Assembly: GCF_964340395.1 (NCBI RefSeq)
Contig: NC_135554.1
Span: 20,507,592-20,571,591 of the forward strand
Source of the DNA: Glandiceps talaboti
Lineage: Eukaryota > Hemichordata > Enteropneusta > Spengelidae
Direction: 5' to 3'
DNA length: 64,000 nucleotides
Shown here in pieces: positions 38,450 through 51,225 of this stretch. Both the position numbers and the translations under genes were made by a program. The notes under the pieces are model-generated. The model ran no database searches and was not told the origin of the DNA. It worked only from the letters and a program-made list of their open reading frames with translations. The stretch's first letter is position 1. The number at the start of each line of letters is the position of its first letter.

Positions 38450-38924
38450 AATTAATCAAATCATCAATAATTGGTGACATAAACTTATTGAATATTTGAG
38501 AACTTCAGAATGAGTGATTTCATAGAATTCTAATTTTAAAAAAAAGGAAAGCTGCAACAAGGACTCGACGTATAATGTCTGATTGTAACGTTATTTCTGT
38601 AAGTGTTACAGAGGAGTATGGTTGGTGAATATGCAAAATATATTGGAATCTTAAGATATATCCCTTCTGATAGGAATTTGTAAATTGTGAAAATGAAGAT
38701 TATTAATTAGTTGAAATATTTTCAATATAATAACATTTACTATTTTTACAAAATTCATAGATATAAATACTAAAATATTTAGGAGTATGCATAGTATTCT
38801 CTCTTTGACATGAGGATTAGTAGATATTTTTTTTTTTTTGAAGGATGGTCATGTAGTGTGAGTAGTAAATAGAAAACAGATTTATGCAGGAATGAATAGT
38901 TGAAAATACCTTGTAATTCATCAT

Positions 38925-38970
<46 letters not shown>

Positions 38971-40410
38971 CGCACACAGGTGTGCATCCATACATGTACA
39001 TGTGTGTGCGCGCATGTGCACAAACATGTAAAGTGTGGCTGTGTGAATATGTTCCAGTGCATGCATGTCTGTATGTCTACATGCTGTATATGCTTGTGTC
39101 TGTGCACATATGCACGTGTGTGTAAGCTGGGTTTATTACTGTCTGTGCATTTAAAACTGTTGTTGCCTGTATCAAACACCACTTCAAATAGTCAAGTTTA
39201 TTGCATCCTAGAAAATGTGTAGGTCTACCAAACCAATCACCTGTAAGTTTATCTTTGTGTTAGGGCTGGAGACCTTGTCGATCACATACAGTTTGTGTTA
39301 GGGAGCCTTTTTCGTTCAGACTTGTGCATGCATTGCTAGGGAGCCTTCTTAGTCACAAACTGTTTTACATATTGATATTTTGCAAAGAAAAAGAGGTTAT
39401 TATTCACAAAATGTTTGATTTTTAGAGCTTTCTAATGTTGTTGTATGATAGATAATGTACACCTACATGTATACAGAGCCTTACTATTTCACCATTCACT
39501 CTACCAGTAGGATCTACGTCAATATGCCATTACTGATAAAGTAAGTGTTAGGGGCATGTCATGGAGTCATATTCACTGACTATGAGATTATAATATTACA
39601 TACAATAGGGAGCTTTATTCATTTAGTATATCATGTATTAGGACTGGAGCCTTTACTTTTCACATACAGTTATGCTTTAGGGAGCTTTATTCACACAGTC
39701 ATCTGTTTGATAATTTTATTACATTATATTACTATTGCATGATAGGCAGCCATATTTACAAACTTCATGTTATGTTAGGGAGTCTTATACCTACTGTCAA
39801 GGAGCTTTTTCACATAATGATGTGTTAGGGAGTCCTTTTGTTTATCTACTGTTATTGTTCAGAGAGCCATATTATTTCAAGACATCATTCTAAATGCTAT
39901 ACATAGGAACAAAAATCTGAATTTTTCCAACTTCCCTTTTACAGCCGTTTAGTCCCTTTTATCGGTATGAATGAGGTTAAACCGTCCTTCTTTTATGTAG
40001 TAACATCCCAACAATAAGTTGTACATTATGTATGGTTCAATTTAGTGCTTCGTCATATGATATGAAATTAACTATGCTAGAAATGTTCTTATATATTTAC
40101 AAGTTTTCTGTAGACTTATATGGCAGTCTCTATGCAAGCATTGTGAATCAGTGCACTTTTTAGGAAAGCCTCTGCTGTGGTGTGTATTTAAATGTGATAG
40201 AACAGGGATTGATCACAGGCAGATAGATAGACTTGCTGCAATAATGTGGAAATGTGTGTACAGCATTGATGTCCTTGACATTTACTACATAGGAATTTTA
40301 GATTGCTGTCTTTGTATAAGCACAGAGGTCAGGTTTTCAATATTTACTTGAAAAGAGAAAGGTAGACATATGGGGAAGGGATTAAAGCAATATGTACAAT
40401 AACAAATCTG
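38450..40410. other. Downstream flank: (GT)n and a degenerate ~50-bp repeat
   Basis: (TG)n at about 38927-38967. From about 39255 to 39870, TGTTAGGGAGCCTTTTT and variants recur eight or more times. No polyadenylation signal can be assigned with confidence. Confidence 0.5.
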
Positions 40411-40418
40411 TATGTGAA

Positions 40419-40769
40419 GATTGGGTGTTTGGGCAACCTTCCTAATGCCAGCTGACCAGGCTGCTGTGATTGTGTGTTTGGGCAACCTTCCTAATGCCAG
40501 CTGGCCAGGCTGCTGTGATTGGGTGTTTGGGCACCTTTCCTAATGCCAGCTAGCCAGGCTGCTGTGATTAGGTGTTTGAGCAACCTTCCTAATGCCAGGT
40601 ATCCTGGCTGCTGTGATTGGGTGTTTGCGCAACCTTCCTAATGCCAAGTATCCTGGCGACTGTGATTGGGATTTCGAGCAACCATTCTCATGTCAACTAG
40701 CCTGGCTTCTATGATTGGGTGTTTGAGCAACCTTCCTAATGTCAGCTAGTCGAGCTTCTATGATTGGAT
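40419..40769 (+). repeat. 49-bp minisatellite, about 7 units
   Basis: Unit GATTGGGTGTTTGGGCAACC then TTCCTAATGCCAGCT(A/G).CCAGGCTGCTGT; identity falls from left to right. Confidence 0.92.
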
Positions 40770-41210
40770 GACACTCCAGCATTTTCTTACCAGCACATAT
40801 GATGATACAACAGTGTTACACAGGGCATCATGTAATCATGCTAGTAGACTGGTTTGGCATCTGCTAGAATGGTATATACAAATTACCAGCTTTAAATAGA
40901 AACTGAACTTTGCAAATTGTTAAATTTATCACAGGTGTGTTATGAAATTTACTTACTAATTTAGTAGAGTTGCTTTTGAAAGATAGATCCAGGAATAAGT
41001 TCACAAACTTGATGAAAACAATAGGACATAGATTACCACACTTAATTTTATGAATGAATGAATGAAATATATTGGTACATATATATGTAAAGAACATTGC
41101 TAGAGTCAACCGAATGCAAAAGAAATTGAAATCGTGCAAAATATTCTTTTTTTCTTCTTCATTTATTCCCATATGTATCCATTTCTTCAAAATCCATTGC
41201 CATAGCAACA

Positions 41211-41690
41211 TACAGCTTGTTGCAGGTTATTGTTCACTGTCTGTGTTTGATATCACCATGCATGCAGAAACCAGTAAGATAGAGAAGATTGAATGAATAC
41301 AGTTTCTTGCTACATTGTGTCCAACTGATGAAATGAACTAATGTAGACATGAAATGAACACTGATAAGAATTTGTGTCACACTCCGTCAACACTTACCAA
41401 CAGATTACAGTTGTAATTGGACTTGGGTGATAATGGACTCCATCAGTACATCCTTTCGAGTAGCAAAATCCTCATATTTGATACTGAAAAAAAAACATTG
41501 GCACCTGCATGTCTGTATTTAGTTGCAGTATGTTTATTTGGTTGATTTCATTCAAACTAAATGTAGCAAGAAATTGTATTCATTCAAAATTGCTATCTTA
41601 AAGTGTAGAATGTGCTGTTTCTTTTTGGTTTCTGTATAATTATAATTGTATCAAACAGAGATAGTGAACAGTATTCTGCAATGAGCTGTA
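41211..41690. mobile_element. Inverted-repeat element family B, copy 1, ~480 bp, TA-flanked
   Basis: TACAGCTTGTTGCAGG at the left and CTGCAATGAGCTGTA at the right open arms of at least 150 bp that share GTTCACTGTCTGTGTTTGAT, CAGAAACCA and AATACAGTTTCTTGCTACAT in reverse complement. TA borders CAGC at both ends. A second copy is at 52169-52512. Confidence 0.8.
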
Positions 41691-42143
41691 GGATAAACCA
41701 AACTGATCATCTGTTGTTTGTACGTTTGTGAGAGTTGAAATGTTAATATCTCTATAAGTGAGTCATTATAGATTTTTGTTTGGGCATAATAGTCAGACAT
41801 CAAAGCAATAAATAATGTAAAATTATTTTAATTTACACACAGCTCTTTTCATTTGATGTGTATTTGGCTACTGATGATCAAGTATACATGACATTTTTAA
41901 AAAGATGAATTTTTTTTTAATTTTTTTTTTTGATTCTGGGTATGTATATTATTCTGAGCTTTTACATTGTAATAGCTATTTGTGAGTGGTAACTAAGCAA
42001 CCCTACCATGTATAGTGAAAGTGCTGATATAGAAATTACCTTGTAATGTAATTGAATGCACATTAAAGAAAATTTACTCAACTACACAGGTTGTCTTCTT
42101 TGAGATAATGTGAATCATTCTACTAGTAGTATCACAACTGTTT

Positions 42144-42639
42144 GGGTTGAAGCAGTCTGATTAAAATCCGATATAGTGTACACTTTGTGATTTCTTTTTG
42201 GCTGTTACGTTTATTGTTGTTTGTTCTTTTGAGAGTGCTCCTTACATACATCTGACACAAAACCATAGGCATTCCCGTACCAAATCTAAGCACTGAGTGA
42301 ATTCACTCAATGAATGTGAACGTGTAATGTGGGGAAACGTACGGGTGCAGTACTTCAGAGCGCTCTGTTCGAAAAAAAAGCTCGAGCACAGAGCACAGAC
42401 AACAATGTTATTGTTATTGTTTGGTGGTTCTCTTTCTTTCAATTTTGAACATTTAGTGTGTATAGTGTAAGACAGATTCTGATTGGCTACTCATAAGTTT
42501 TGGTACGGGAAGGCAATGGTGTTATGTCAGATGTATGTAATGAGCATTCACAAAAGAACAAACGACAGTAAACGTAACAGCCAAAAAGAAATCGTGACGT
42601 GTACACTACATCAAATTTTCATCAGATTGGGGTTTGAAG
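42144..42639. mobile_element. Non-autonomous inverted-repeat element, ~477 bp, probable Mutator-like
   Basis: Arms of about 150 bp: CAGTCTGATTAAAATC..TTTCTTTTTGGCTGTTACG.. on the left, reversed on the right ending CATCAGATTG. The flanks GGGTTGAAG (42144-42152) and GGGTTTGAAG (42630-42639) look like a 9-10 bp target duplication with one change. No transposase. Confidence 0.7.
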
Positions 42640-42739
42640 GCAAGTGTCAAGTGGCCATATGGATGACACATGGTTATTTAGTTTTGGATTTTTAATTTAT
42701 AAAACAATTCTATGTTTTCCTACTTAATAAAAACAATGT

Positions 42740-42890
42740 GACAACAATAAATACTAAATCCTTGTTTGTAACAGTAACTCGCAAAACATTAAAAAAAATG
42801 TTTGTTATTGTACATACAATAACAAATTTTTTTTCCCACTTTTTTTACTTTTTTGTAGTTTATTGAGTTACAAACACAGATTTGGTTGAT
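42740..42890. repeat. Small imperfect palindrome
   Basis: TTGTTATTGTA-CAT-ACAATAACAA is a perfect inner hairpin; the outer TGTTTGTAACAGTAACTC and its partner GAGTTACAAACACAG are partly matched. Confidence 0.6.
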
Positions 42891-43299
42891 GCTGTTTCAT
42901 AATGTGTTTTCAAGTACACCTATCCTTGACAGTACAATCTCTACTGTCGTCACACATTTTTTGTAAGACCTGGTGGAGCAATAGGCCTGTTAGTGAGAAC
43001 ATTATTGAATAAGTAGTATTCCGTGGATCCGCCCTCGATTGCACCTTTCAGTTGCAAAACAACCTTCAGTCACTTGTTGTAACAGAAAAAAAGTGTCAAG
43101 GTCTAGCATGTGCACAATTACATAGTGTGCTTTTCCATAGATTATTGCCTTGATAGACTTTAACCTGCGAAACTCCTTTCCTTTGAAAAGAAAAACCCAG
43201 AACATTTTTCGTGTACCCCTTGGGCCTGAACTTGTGATCTCATCTTTCCCCATCTCATCTCACTGGGACAAAGACTGCATCTCAAATAATTATATCAAA

Positions 43300-44060
43300 T
43301 TGCTTCTTTTTTTGAAAATGTTTATTTATTTGAATTACAAAAAGAAAAACAAAGACTGAGAAACAGAAAATGAGAAAACAGGAAAACTTAAAATCACTGT
43401 AAAAACTACTAATAAAAAAACTAAGATTACAATTACAATCCAGAAGTTAAGGTATTTTCTGTGGTAAGGACTTTCTTAATATTCTCAAGAAAAATATCAT
43501 GAGACGGCTTCATATTGAAAAATCTGACAATATAAAATGATATTTTGCAATTAACAATAGGTGATTGAGCAGCTGATCAATTTCTTTCAAGAGGCAATGC
43601 TGCAAAGATTACATTTCTACACTGTGACAATAATTCAATTATTCTCTGCAGCAAGAAAGCAAAGAAAATTGCTCTTTTAACTGTTTGTGTAGGACCTCGT
43701 CTGATGTATCTCCTTCATTCAGCCTACTTTTGATTTCAATAAGGGAGTGCATGTTGTATTCTGCATGTCGTTAATTGGCTTTACGCTTTGCAAAATTATG
43801 TATTAAACTCCTTCAATGTGGTTCTTAATTTCATCCCACCAATCACCACAATTACCAAAGTCGGCTTTTTAGAGTTGCCCAGTTTTCTATTTGTTGTGGA
43901 GTTCATTACGCAGTTCTGAGTTTTGTTAGAAAGAATTATTACATTTCCAGACAGCTGGTTGGTCCTTCTCGATTGAAAATTATGAAGATTACTTAGTTTC
44001 AAAGTGACAGTGTACAGGGAAGTACAGAAGAAGAAACAGGTACTCCAGAAGACACATATC
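43300..44060 (-). mobile_element. Decayed LINE fragment (endonuclease-RT linker of an L1/Tx1-like ORF2)
   Basis: On the minus strand about 43855-43630 reads, with a frame change and one stop, DWWDEIKNHIE then HNFAKRKAN.RHAEYN, IEIKSRLNEGDTSDEVLHKQ and LKEQFSLL. This W-W-D-x-I-K, F-x-K-R-K-A-x-x-R pattern is typical of the linker between endonuclease and reverse transcriptase in L1/Tx1-type LINEs. No catalytic RT motif is found. Limits are approximate. Confidence 0.5.
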
Positions 44061-44649
44061 ATCTGTCAAGTCGTCTGCCAATAGAATTTGAATGTGTATG
44101 TCCATATATGTACAACCATTTGGGTCGTGATCACACTGACATGTGTCCACATGTTGTAGTCTTTTGAAATGGTTTGCATTATGGTCAGACTATGATAGTG
44201 GTGGTCTGAGCATTTCACCTCCAATGAATCAGCTAGCACTAGTAGAAGACCTAAAATGATCTTTATCCTCGCAAACAAAATGAAAATAACCACACAGGAT
44301 AATGTGTCAAAACAAATGTAAACCATCAATTATACTGGTAGGGTTGTTTGGGGCGTAGATGTAGACAGGTGGACAGAGAAGTTGCCTTTGTAAATCACAC
44401 CGGAGAAAAGATGACCCTCAGTGTCAGTCAGTGTAAGTTTTATCTGGGAAAATTTCAACAGCTTTCACTTGTCCCCATTGATGAGAAGTTAGATCCACCC
44501 CATTTACAACCCAAAACATTGATATTGTTAATACTACCACGTGGGCTTCTTGAATACAAATATCAAATTCAGAATCTCTACAGTATTTAAATAAATTATG
44601 TCTTTTAATATATTAATCTTGCAATCCATTAATATTAATGGTGCAACAA

Positions 44650-47250
44650 CAAATATTCATCAAAATACGAAAGACCTTTTTCGAGGACAAAGGCTGGGTA
44701 TTCCACTGTGTTGTGAATTAGCCACTCTTTTGGAGATGGAAACACAGTCTTCTTACACTTCTTACTGACTTTGATAATACTTTTTGACAGTTTGTTCATT
44801 GTATAATTTTAAACTTGTATATTGCTTGTCTTTATTGTGGCTGATGACCGCCTCCCCTCCTTTGAGTGAAAACACGTCCACAAGGCTGGCCAAAAACTGA
44901 CAAGCATTGAATTTTCACAGATGACAACAGCTTATTGAGTTTGGGCGAAAGGACAAGATGGTTATAACTTTTGCAACTCGGACTTGGACAGGTGTGAGGA
45001 GCTAGAATCGTCCGAGTTCTCTACCTTAACCCATAGTCCCTCTATGTATGTGCTCTACAGAGCATGGCATGGAGGGTCTATGATCAGAGGGACTGTGCTC
45101 AATTCACCATATGTTGGAGATGGAGTCGAAGTCAGATTCCGGATGAACGTGCTTAAAATTGTCGAAGCAGTTGTTTAATAGAGTCAGAAAAAATGGTCTT
45201 TTCTGACTTGGTTGTGTTGTGTCAGTGCAGTCCTTGTCATCACCTAGATTGTCGACAGTCGCTCGCGTCTTTTTTCCCTACGTTTTATCTAAACTTTAAG
45301 CGCATACTGATATCGAGGGCTAGGGCCGAAGGTTGCAGCGATCAATCGGAACAAAACAAACGACACAAAATGATGGACAAATAGAGGTAAATAAAGGCAT
45401 CTAACCGCTTTTACCAAATCAGATTTTAATCAGATTGATTAGACACATGCTAGCATTCATGCAAGGCTAGGCATTAGACGTGTACATGTAAAACACGGTA
45501 CATGAGGGCGTCTGCCCTCTACGGCAGGGTTAGAAAAAATAACAATCACAATGTCACTGCAGTTGTAAGCTATACAGGTTGCCTACCCGAGTGCTTTAAT
45601 GATATATGGGCGAAAATTATCGTTTTGAAATTTGAAAATTTTAATTTAAAAATGGTTCAAAATTTCCATCTTACTTTAATTGTAAAAATCCGTTACCTTT
45701 CTCGTCCACGTTTTTTTCCTATTTTTAACAGCGCAAATCAACATTAAAATATAGCATTTTTGTATAATTCAATCGGTGGCTGTAAAATCAAATCACCATA
45801 TCAGCTTTGTTTATTAACGGTTTGCGCATAAATGCATTCATTGCGTACGAAACATGGGCGAGAAACGTAGCGGATTGTAAGACACTTCTATACGAAAGCC
45901 GGTACGGCTCACATTTTTCATTGCGTTGAGGGTTTTTTGTTGTTTTGGTTTTTTTGGCATTCATACTTCTATGACATTCAGTACGATTATGAATTGAAAG
46001 TATTACATGTATTCATACACTTTCTAATTCTTCCTTATTTCGAACCGACCGACCCATTATTTTAAGGTTGACATATATAGATTGACAGATAACATGATCG
46101 CATGCATAGAATTACATGCAACTTGCACGCACGGACCATCCAGATATCTAGTTTGAAGTTAAATTCTATCTTTGGATTTCATTATCGCCCCACGAAGTGG
46201 GGACTGCAAAAATTAGTTATAAACTCATTAGTTGTTCCTCTGCACGGAAATCTTTAGTAAAAGGCGAAAGATTTATGCGTGTTGCAGAAAAACCAGAGTG
46301 ACCTTATGAGCGGATGCCTGACCGAGTACTTCGACGGTGTCCAAACACCTACTACGGTGGCAGAAACATCAACGGGAAACAGTTCTTATTTTGTCAGTCG
46401 AAGATAAGATATGATATGTTCGTTCAGAAAAATGTTAGAACCTTGTTCCTCATTTTAACCAAAATCTTTAGTTTGGATATAATTCCTATTACATGAATAA
46501 TTCCACCGAAAATGTAATTTTAGTTCATTGACATTGCATTGTGGGTTAAAACAAGCTTCGCTCGTAATATTTACATATCAATAGAACAAATAAGTCTTCT
46601 GTTTGTACACACACACGCACGCTAACTGTTAAGTCCCTTTTCGGCTTGTTTCATTTGTTGGCACGGAAAATAACAGTCCAATCCGGTAGATGTGGCAGGT
46701 CAACACTCTCTCCTTATTTTATTGTTACTCGTCCATATTAAAATGTAATAGAAGATGACAGTTGGTTGAGGATAATATTATATATAGACTGAAATATTCG
46801 TCGTTGCGGGCGCTCCACATCGATGCCGCTTTAATGCACTCGTAGTCGTAATGCGGAGTCGACAATCTTGTCAGTTGAGAGAGAGTTAATCAGATCTGAC
46901 AAAACGATCCCTCTAAAAGTATCTAACTTAGAGTGGATGTCAATCAGACAAAATCTAAAAGTATTTAACTGAGAGTGGATATCAATCTGGGCATTCAAAT
47001 TCAATATTTCATTAAATGTAGACATACACCATCTACAAAGCAGAATATCTGGAAAAATCAGTCTTAAAATGTGTACTCAGACTTCTGCACCATAACTTGG
47101 TCTCCTGATGAGGGTGAGGTGAGCCAAACTGACAAAATTTTGGGTGTGACAACAGGTATCTAACAGAGTCACTAAAAAGTTGGTCTGAAACAAAAGAATA
47201 CTTCACTGTGGCTCTACAGATAAGATAAAACTAATGGCGGAACCCAGGCC
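44650..47250. other. Intergenic stretch with CpG-richer patches, no gene supported
   Basis: CpG density is higher at about 44970-45180, 45240-45400 and 45800-45930. At 46191-46208 GCCCCACGAAGTGGGG is a GAA-loop hairpin, like the one at the left end of the 8009-type elements, perhaps a stump of a related element. The open frame at 46314-46496 has no recognisable features. Confidence 0.45.
45245..45345 (+). mobile_element. Partial copy of the 47252 element
   Basis: GATTGTCGACAGTCGCTCGC, CTACGTTTTATCTAAAC and GCATACTG follow the left arm of the 47252-47501 element; GGGCCGAAGG follows its interior. The right arm is not found. Confidence 0.55.
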
Positions 47251-47251
47251 T

Positions 47252-47501
47252 TAGACTATCGACAGTCGTCCGTGCCTTTTTGCTACGTTTCATCTAAAGT
47301 AAAGTTGTCGCCTCGCTCCTTAGCACGGAATACTAATGCATACTGGTAGGAACTGCGATTGCCGAAGGCATGAACTGTGAATGCACCGTGCACTTGCTCA
47401 TCGGTACGCGTTTATAGTATTGCTCCGGATCGGAGCGAGGCGACGACTTTAGTTTTAGATAAAACGTAGCAAAAAAGGCACGAACGACTGTCGACAGTGT
47501 A
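47252..47501. mobile_element. CpG-rich inverted-repeat element, ~250 bp, TA-flanked
   Basis: Arms of about 75 bp carry TCGACAGTCGTCCGTGCC, TTGCTACGTTTCATCTAAA and GTCGCCTCGCTCC, and the reverse complement on the right. TA flanks both ends. A partial copy lies at 45245-45345. Confidence 0.75.
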
Positions 47502-47807
47502 CCCTGGCCTTTACGAGTTGGAAACTTGTATTGGTAATTACAGCTAGAGGAGTATTTTTGTTGTGAATATATCGGAAGATCAAAAATCAGACTTGGTAGG
47601 ATGGGACAGATATGAACTAATAATCATTAAATTTCAGTCCTGTCTTCTGTTGCCTTTCTTGACTAATGTTCACATTTCTTAATAGATCATAAAACATGCA
47701 TAACAAACTTTCAGCTGTAATGTAATCTGAGACAAGGAATGAATGTTCTCCTTGTCTGTGGTTAAGTTGGTCGATATTATTTGTGTATGCCTCGGCTCAC
47801 GACCATA

Positions 47808-49008
47808 CTAGTCCACAGTCGACATCGTGTGTTGGGACCCAGAAGTATTTGATCGATCATCGGTGTGTTGAGACCCATGATGAGTACTTGGTCGATCGCC
47901 ACGACCACGCCTCCTACTACCGGTACGCGCAGCCATACTTCTCGAAGAAATAGCACTTCCTGGACGTTTACTCTTATTTAACATTTTTTCTTTACAATCT
48001 TGACACCAGTAAGAAATCTCGCCCTCCATTCGATAATACTCGCCCTGGTGGTAACGATACACCATTTTCCCGTCGATCTTGACTGTATCACAGTTCTGGG
48101 GGTATGCAGCTGGACGTAGATTTTCACCACAACCATGGCATGGTATACCTCCTCCCTTCTGCTTGTTAAGAGAAAAAAAGGACACAGTTAACGTGGAAGA
48201 CTGATTAATATAAATGGGTTTCAAAATCAAAGTTATGAGAACCTGGGTCAGTACATCTAACCATGGATGTATTAGTGATCCATGATCTAACCTAGCCCAG
48301 AGGCTTGGCGGACACCATGCAACATATAAGCTTATACCTTTTAATTTTTTTTTAAACATTCCATGTAACCATGGTAACAAGTCGAATGGCCAATACTCTG
48401 TGCTAATATGTCCTAGCTTGCTGCGATTACCTGTACGGTACCATAGACCCTACAAGTGTAAGGTCTATGAATGATCAATAGATCAAGCGATCAATTACAT
48501 GCTCACTGTCCTCTGTGGTTCAATGTGACATTCTGCTAAATATTGCATGTTTCAGGCCTAGTGTAGATTTAATTGTAGGCAGATTTTAAATGTAAATATC
48601 AGGCCAGCATTTACTCACGTTATGTACTTTCGGCTTTGGGTTGTAGAAACAAGCTTCACAATAAAAGTAAATAGCGCCCGACTCCCGATAATATTCACCG
48701 TTCATGTATCGATAGATCTTCTTTCCCTTCTTCTTGATCACCTCAGGTGGTCTGTCCTCATGAGCACGAAACGTCTTCTTACATTCTTTGCACGGAATAC
48801 CGCGTCGCCATGGCTACATGAGAAGGGGGAGAAATAGCGTCGATAAATATGACTGATTGTCAAATATTTAATAGTTCTAGAGTGGTGGTTATATAGATGA
48901 AACATAACTCAAGTATATTTGTTATTAAAAACTTTGTAAATGACATTTTCAATTTGGACAATCTGCAATTTTACCGTTTCTTCCTTCTACCAATCTAGTA
49001 CTTACCAT
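47808..49008 (-). CDS. Small protein with two homologous CxxC..CxxC modules, family not recognised
   Basis: Proposed exons on the minus strand: ATG alone at 49006-49008 directly before gtaagt, 48619-48813 (65 codons), and 47808-48158 (116 codons plus TAA), giving about 182 residues. A NAGNAG acceptor at 48158-48161 could add one Gln. Each large exon encodes one copy of the same module: GIPCxxC, about 20 residues, a Lys-rich hairpin, YRYxxGEYYRxxGxIxY, then CxxC. The cysteine pattern suggests one zinc per module. The first module has CKEC and CEAC, the second CHGC and CQDC. The C-terminal tail (about 55 residues) is Ser/Arg/Gly/His/Gln-rich and probably disordered. All introns are phase 0. I do not recognise the family and propose no function. 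The body exons are well supported by their homology to each other; the one-codon first exon is less sure. Confidence 0.75.
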
Positions 49009-50020
49009 TTTCTCTACGGCAGTTTCTTACTTTTTATCAACCGTGTATTAATATTACTCTGGAAAATGAGATATAAACATGAAATAAGTTACTTGTATAT
49101 ACGACTTTGTATACAGGTTATACTTTCGACAGCCAAAAATTGGTCGTCTGTTGATACTGGGGTAGCTGCAGAGTAAACACTGCGCATGACAGTATGGTTA
49201 CTATGGTGACCATAATATTTAAACAAAGGAACACTTCAAACTTCTTGAAAAAACACCAAAAAAGTGAGAGATTCAAGCCGTTTCTGTACCGAATAAACAG
49301 AACAATGCTATTTTCTAGACTACTGTCCTCTTTTTGACTTTTAACTAATTTGTAATCACTCCAAATTCCATAAAGAAAACGAAACTTTCCTGCTTCATAA
49401 ATAGATGGTCAGAGGGTAAACAGTAACATATTTGTAAATTAAAACAGTAAAATGTAACAGCTCAACAAAAGTCGCATTGACTTCCATTTTCTCCCCCTTT
49501 TCTTCGTCTCAAGACACCGTAGCGAAAGGACAATAAACATAACGAAAGGTCTCCAAAATACGATACAAGTTCATCTCTTACCTCGCTCGACCCATGGCCT
49601 GTTTAAATTCAGAGTTTAAACAGTAAACTATTACGTACAACAACTCAAACACAGAATACTCCAATTAATACTTGAATGTGTCACTTGAATTTTAAAAAAG
49701 AACAGCACAAGGCACCTACCAGAAAAATAACTTTCCAAATGGATACGGTAAGGCTTACATCAACGATGTTCACAGGTCTGATTAGTACTAAATAATACAG
49801 GCCTCTTGGAGTCTTGATATTTCATGTGATCAGCCCAACCAATAAAAACAGAGTAAACTGATCACATGTAGCACTAAATCAAGTTGCAAATCTCCTACAA
49901 ATAATGACAGCTGGGTAATGTATAATAGTATGTAAAAAAAATCTGTAAAACATTACTGAATTTATGAAATATATATGGTCTAGTCCATTCTTCAAATGCA
50001 ATAGATCATGGCTGATAAAT
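49009..50020. other. Upstream flank of the two-module zinc gene
   Basis: On the minus strand the proposed ATG is preceded by GTAGAGAAA, a fair start context. Another minus-strand ATG with a good donor (MGRA, 49578-49591) lies upstream but is out of phase with exon 2. No TATA box or CpG island is clear. Confidence 0.35.
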
Positions 50021-50029
50021 AAAAACAAA

Positions 50030-50072
<43 letters not shown>

Positions 50073-50250
50073 AGAGATTTTATATAGCGCTAATATCCAT
50101 TGATGATGCTCACTGGTACTTTACAATAGAAACTGTTACAGATAAGCTCTCTGAAAAAGGCTAATGTGGTATCATTAGCAAAACGGTGATTAATTTTGGG
50201 AAATGTCCAGTAAGTAAAGTGTGGTAAATAGTAACACGGTATTTTTTGAG
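50020..50250 (-). mobile_element. Retroposon 3' tail with (ATTT)n
   Basis: On the minus strand ATTAGCGCTATATAAAATCT runs into CTTT(ATTT)n at 50072-50025. AGCGCTATATAAA followed by a short A/T-rich repeat is a common 3' end of LINE-related SINEs and LINEs. The body upstream is not recognised. Confidence 0.5.
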
Positions 50251-50335
50251 TATTACTTCCCTTTTGACAAAGTCAGTCTCCCTAAAAGAAAATGTTTTAT
50301 TTTGGATTGACTGAATAATTTCAAATAAAGTTTAT

Positions 50336-50436
<101 letters not shown>

Positions 50437-50459
50437 ACATTCATTCATTCTGTGGTCCA

Positions 50460-51220
50460 GCTATATCTATCCAGTACCTACTTTGACATGGTTTTGTTTG
50501 TCTTCCTTTTATATCTGCTCACTTGTTATCCAGTATAGTATTAATCTCCAGGGTCTTTTTGTTAGTGTTTATCAAGTTTCAAGAATTTTCATTGTTTTTT
50601 ATTTCTGTTTTATCACCATACCATACTTAACCCTAATAATAGTAATATTAGTAAATTATTAGCACATTGACCTTACTAACCTGTTTCTTTACTCTGCACA
50701 ATTTACCAGTGATACTTCCTTCTATACATGTCTGATCAATCAGATCAAGTATTGGTTTGATTAGTACAGTGCACTTTGAACTGATTTTGAAAATCGTCGG
50801 ATAAGAATTAACATTTAGGTGGGAAAACAAATTGTATGGAAAGTTTGTTCTGAACAAAAGAGTGATTCCATTTCATCTTTATGGTTATAATGATAAGAAA
50901 GTTCTTAAACATGGGATTCAAATATTGGGCTTTAAACCCACATGTATTTTGACCAATGTATTTAATCAGTGATTGACATACACAGTGAAAGCATAAGATT
51001 GACACAAGTTATCTCAACATCAGAGCTACTGTATTTGTGATGTTTAGTTTTGTACGTACATGACTATTGTACTGTTCACATCTCAACCTGTACAGGACAA
51101 AACTATGCAGAATTTACTGATTGAACTTCCTTTTTTCTAAACAAACCATAAATTAGATAAATAGTGTGTTTATTCATAGACTCTCCACCATAACCATGGC
51201 ATATTTTACAAAGGCTGATT
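50460..51220. other. Non-genic stretch, nothing supported
   Basis: AT-rich DNA without coding-like frames. Confidence 0.5.
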
Positions 51221-51225
51221 TGTTG

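Noticed and set aside
44348-44590. 80-codon plus-strand frame near the LINE fragment
   Set aside because: No match to any family that I know and no splice context; probably chance.
49578-49591. Alternative first exon MGRA.. with donor gtaaga for the zinc gene
   Set aside because: It leaves phase 2, while the acceptor at exon 2 needs phase 0.
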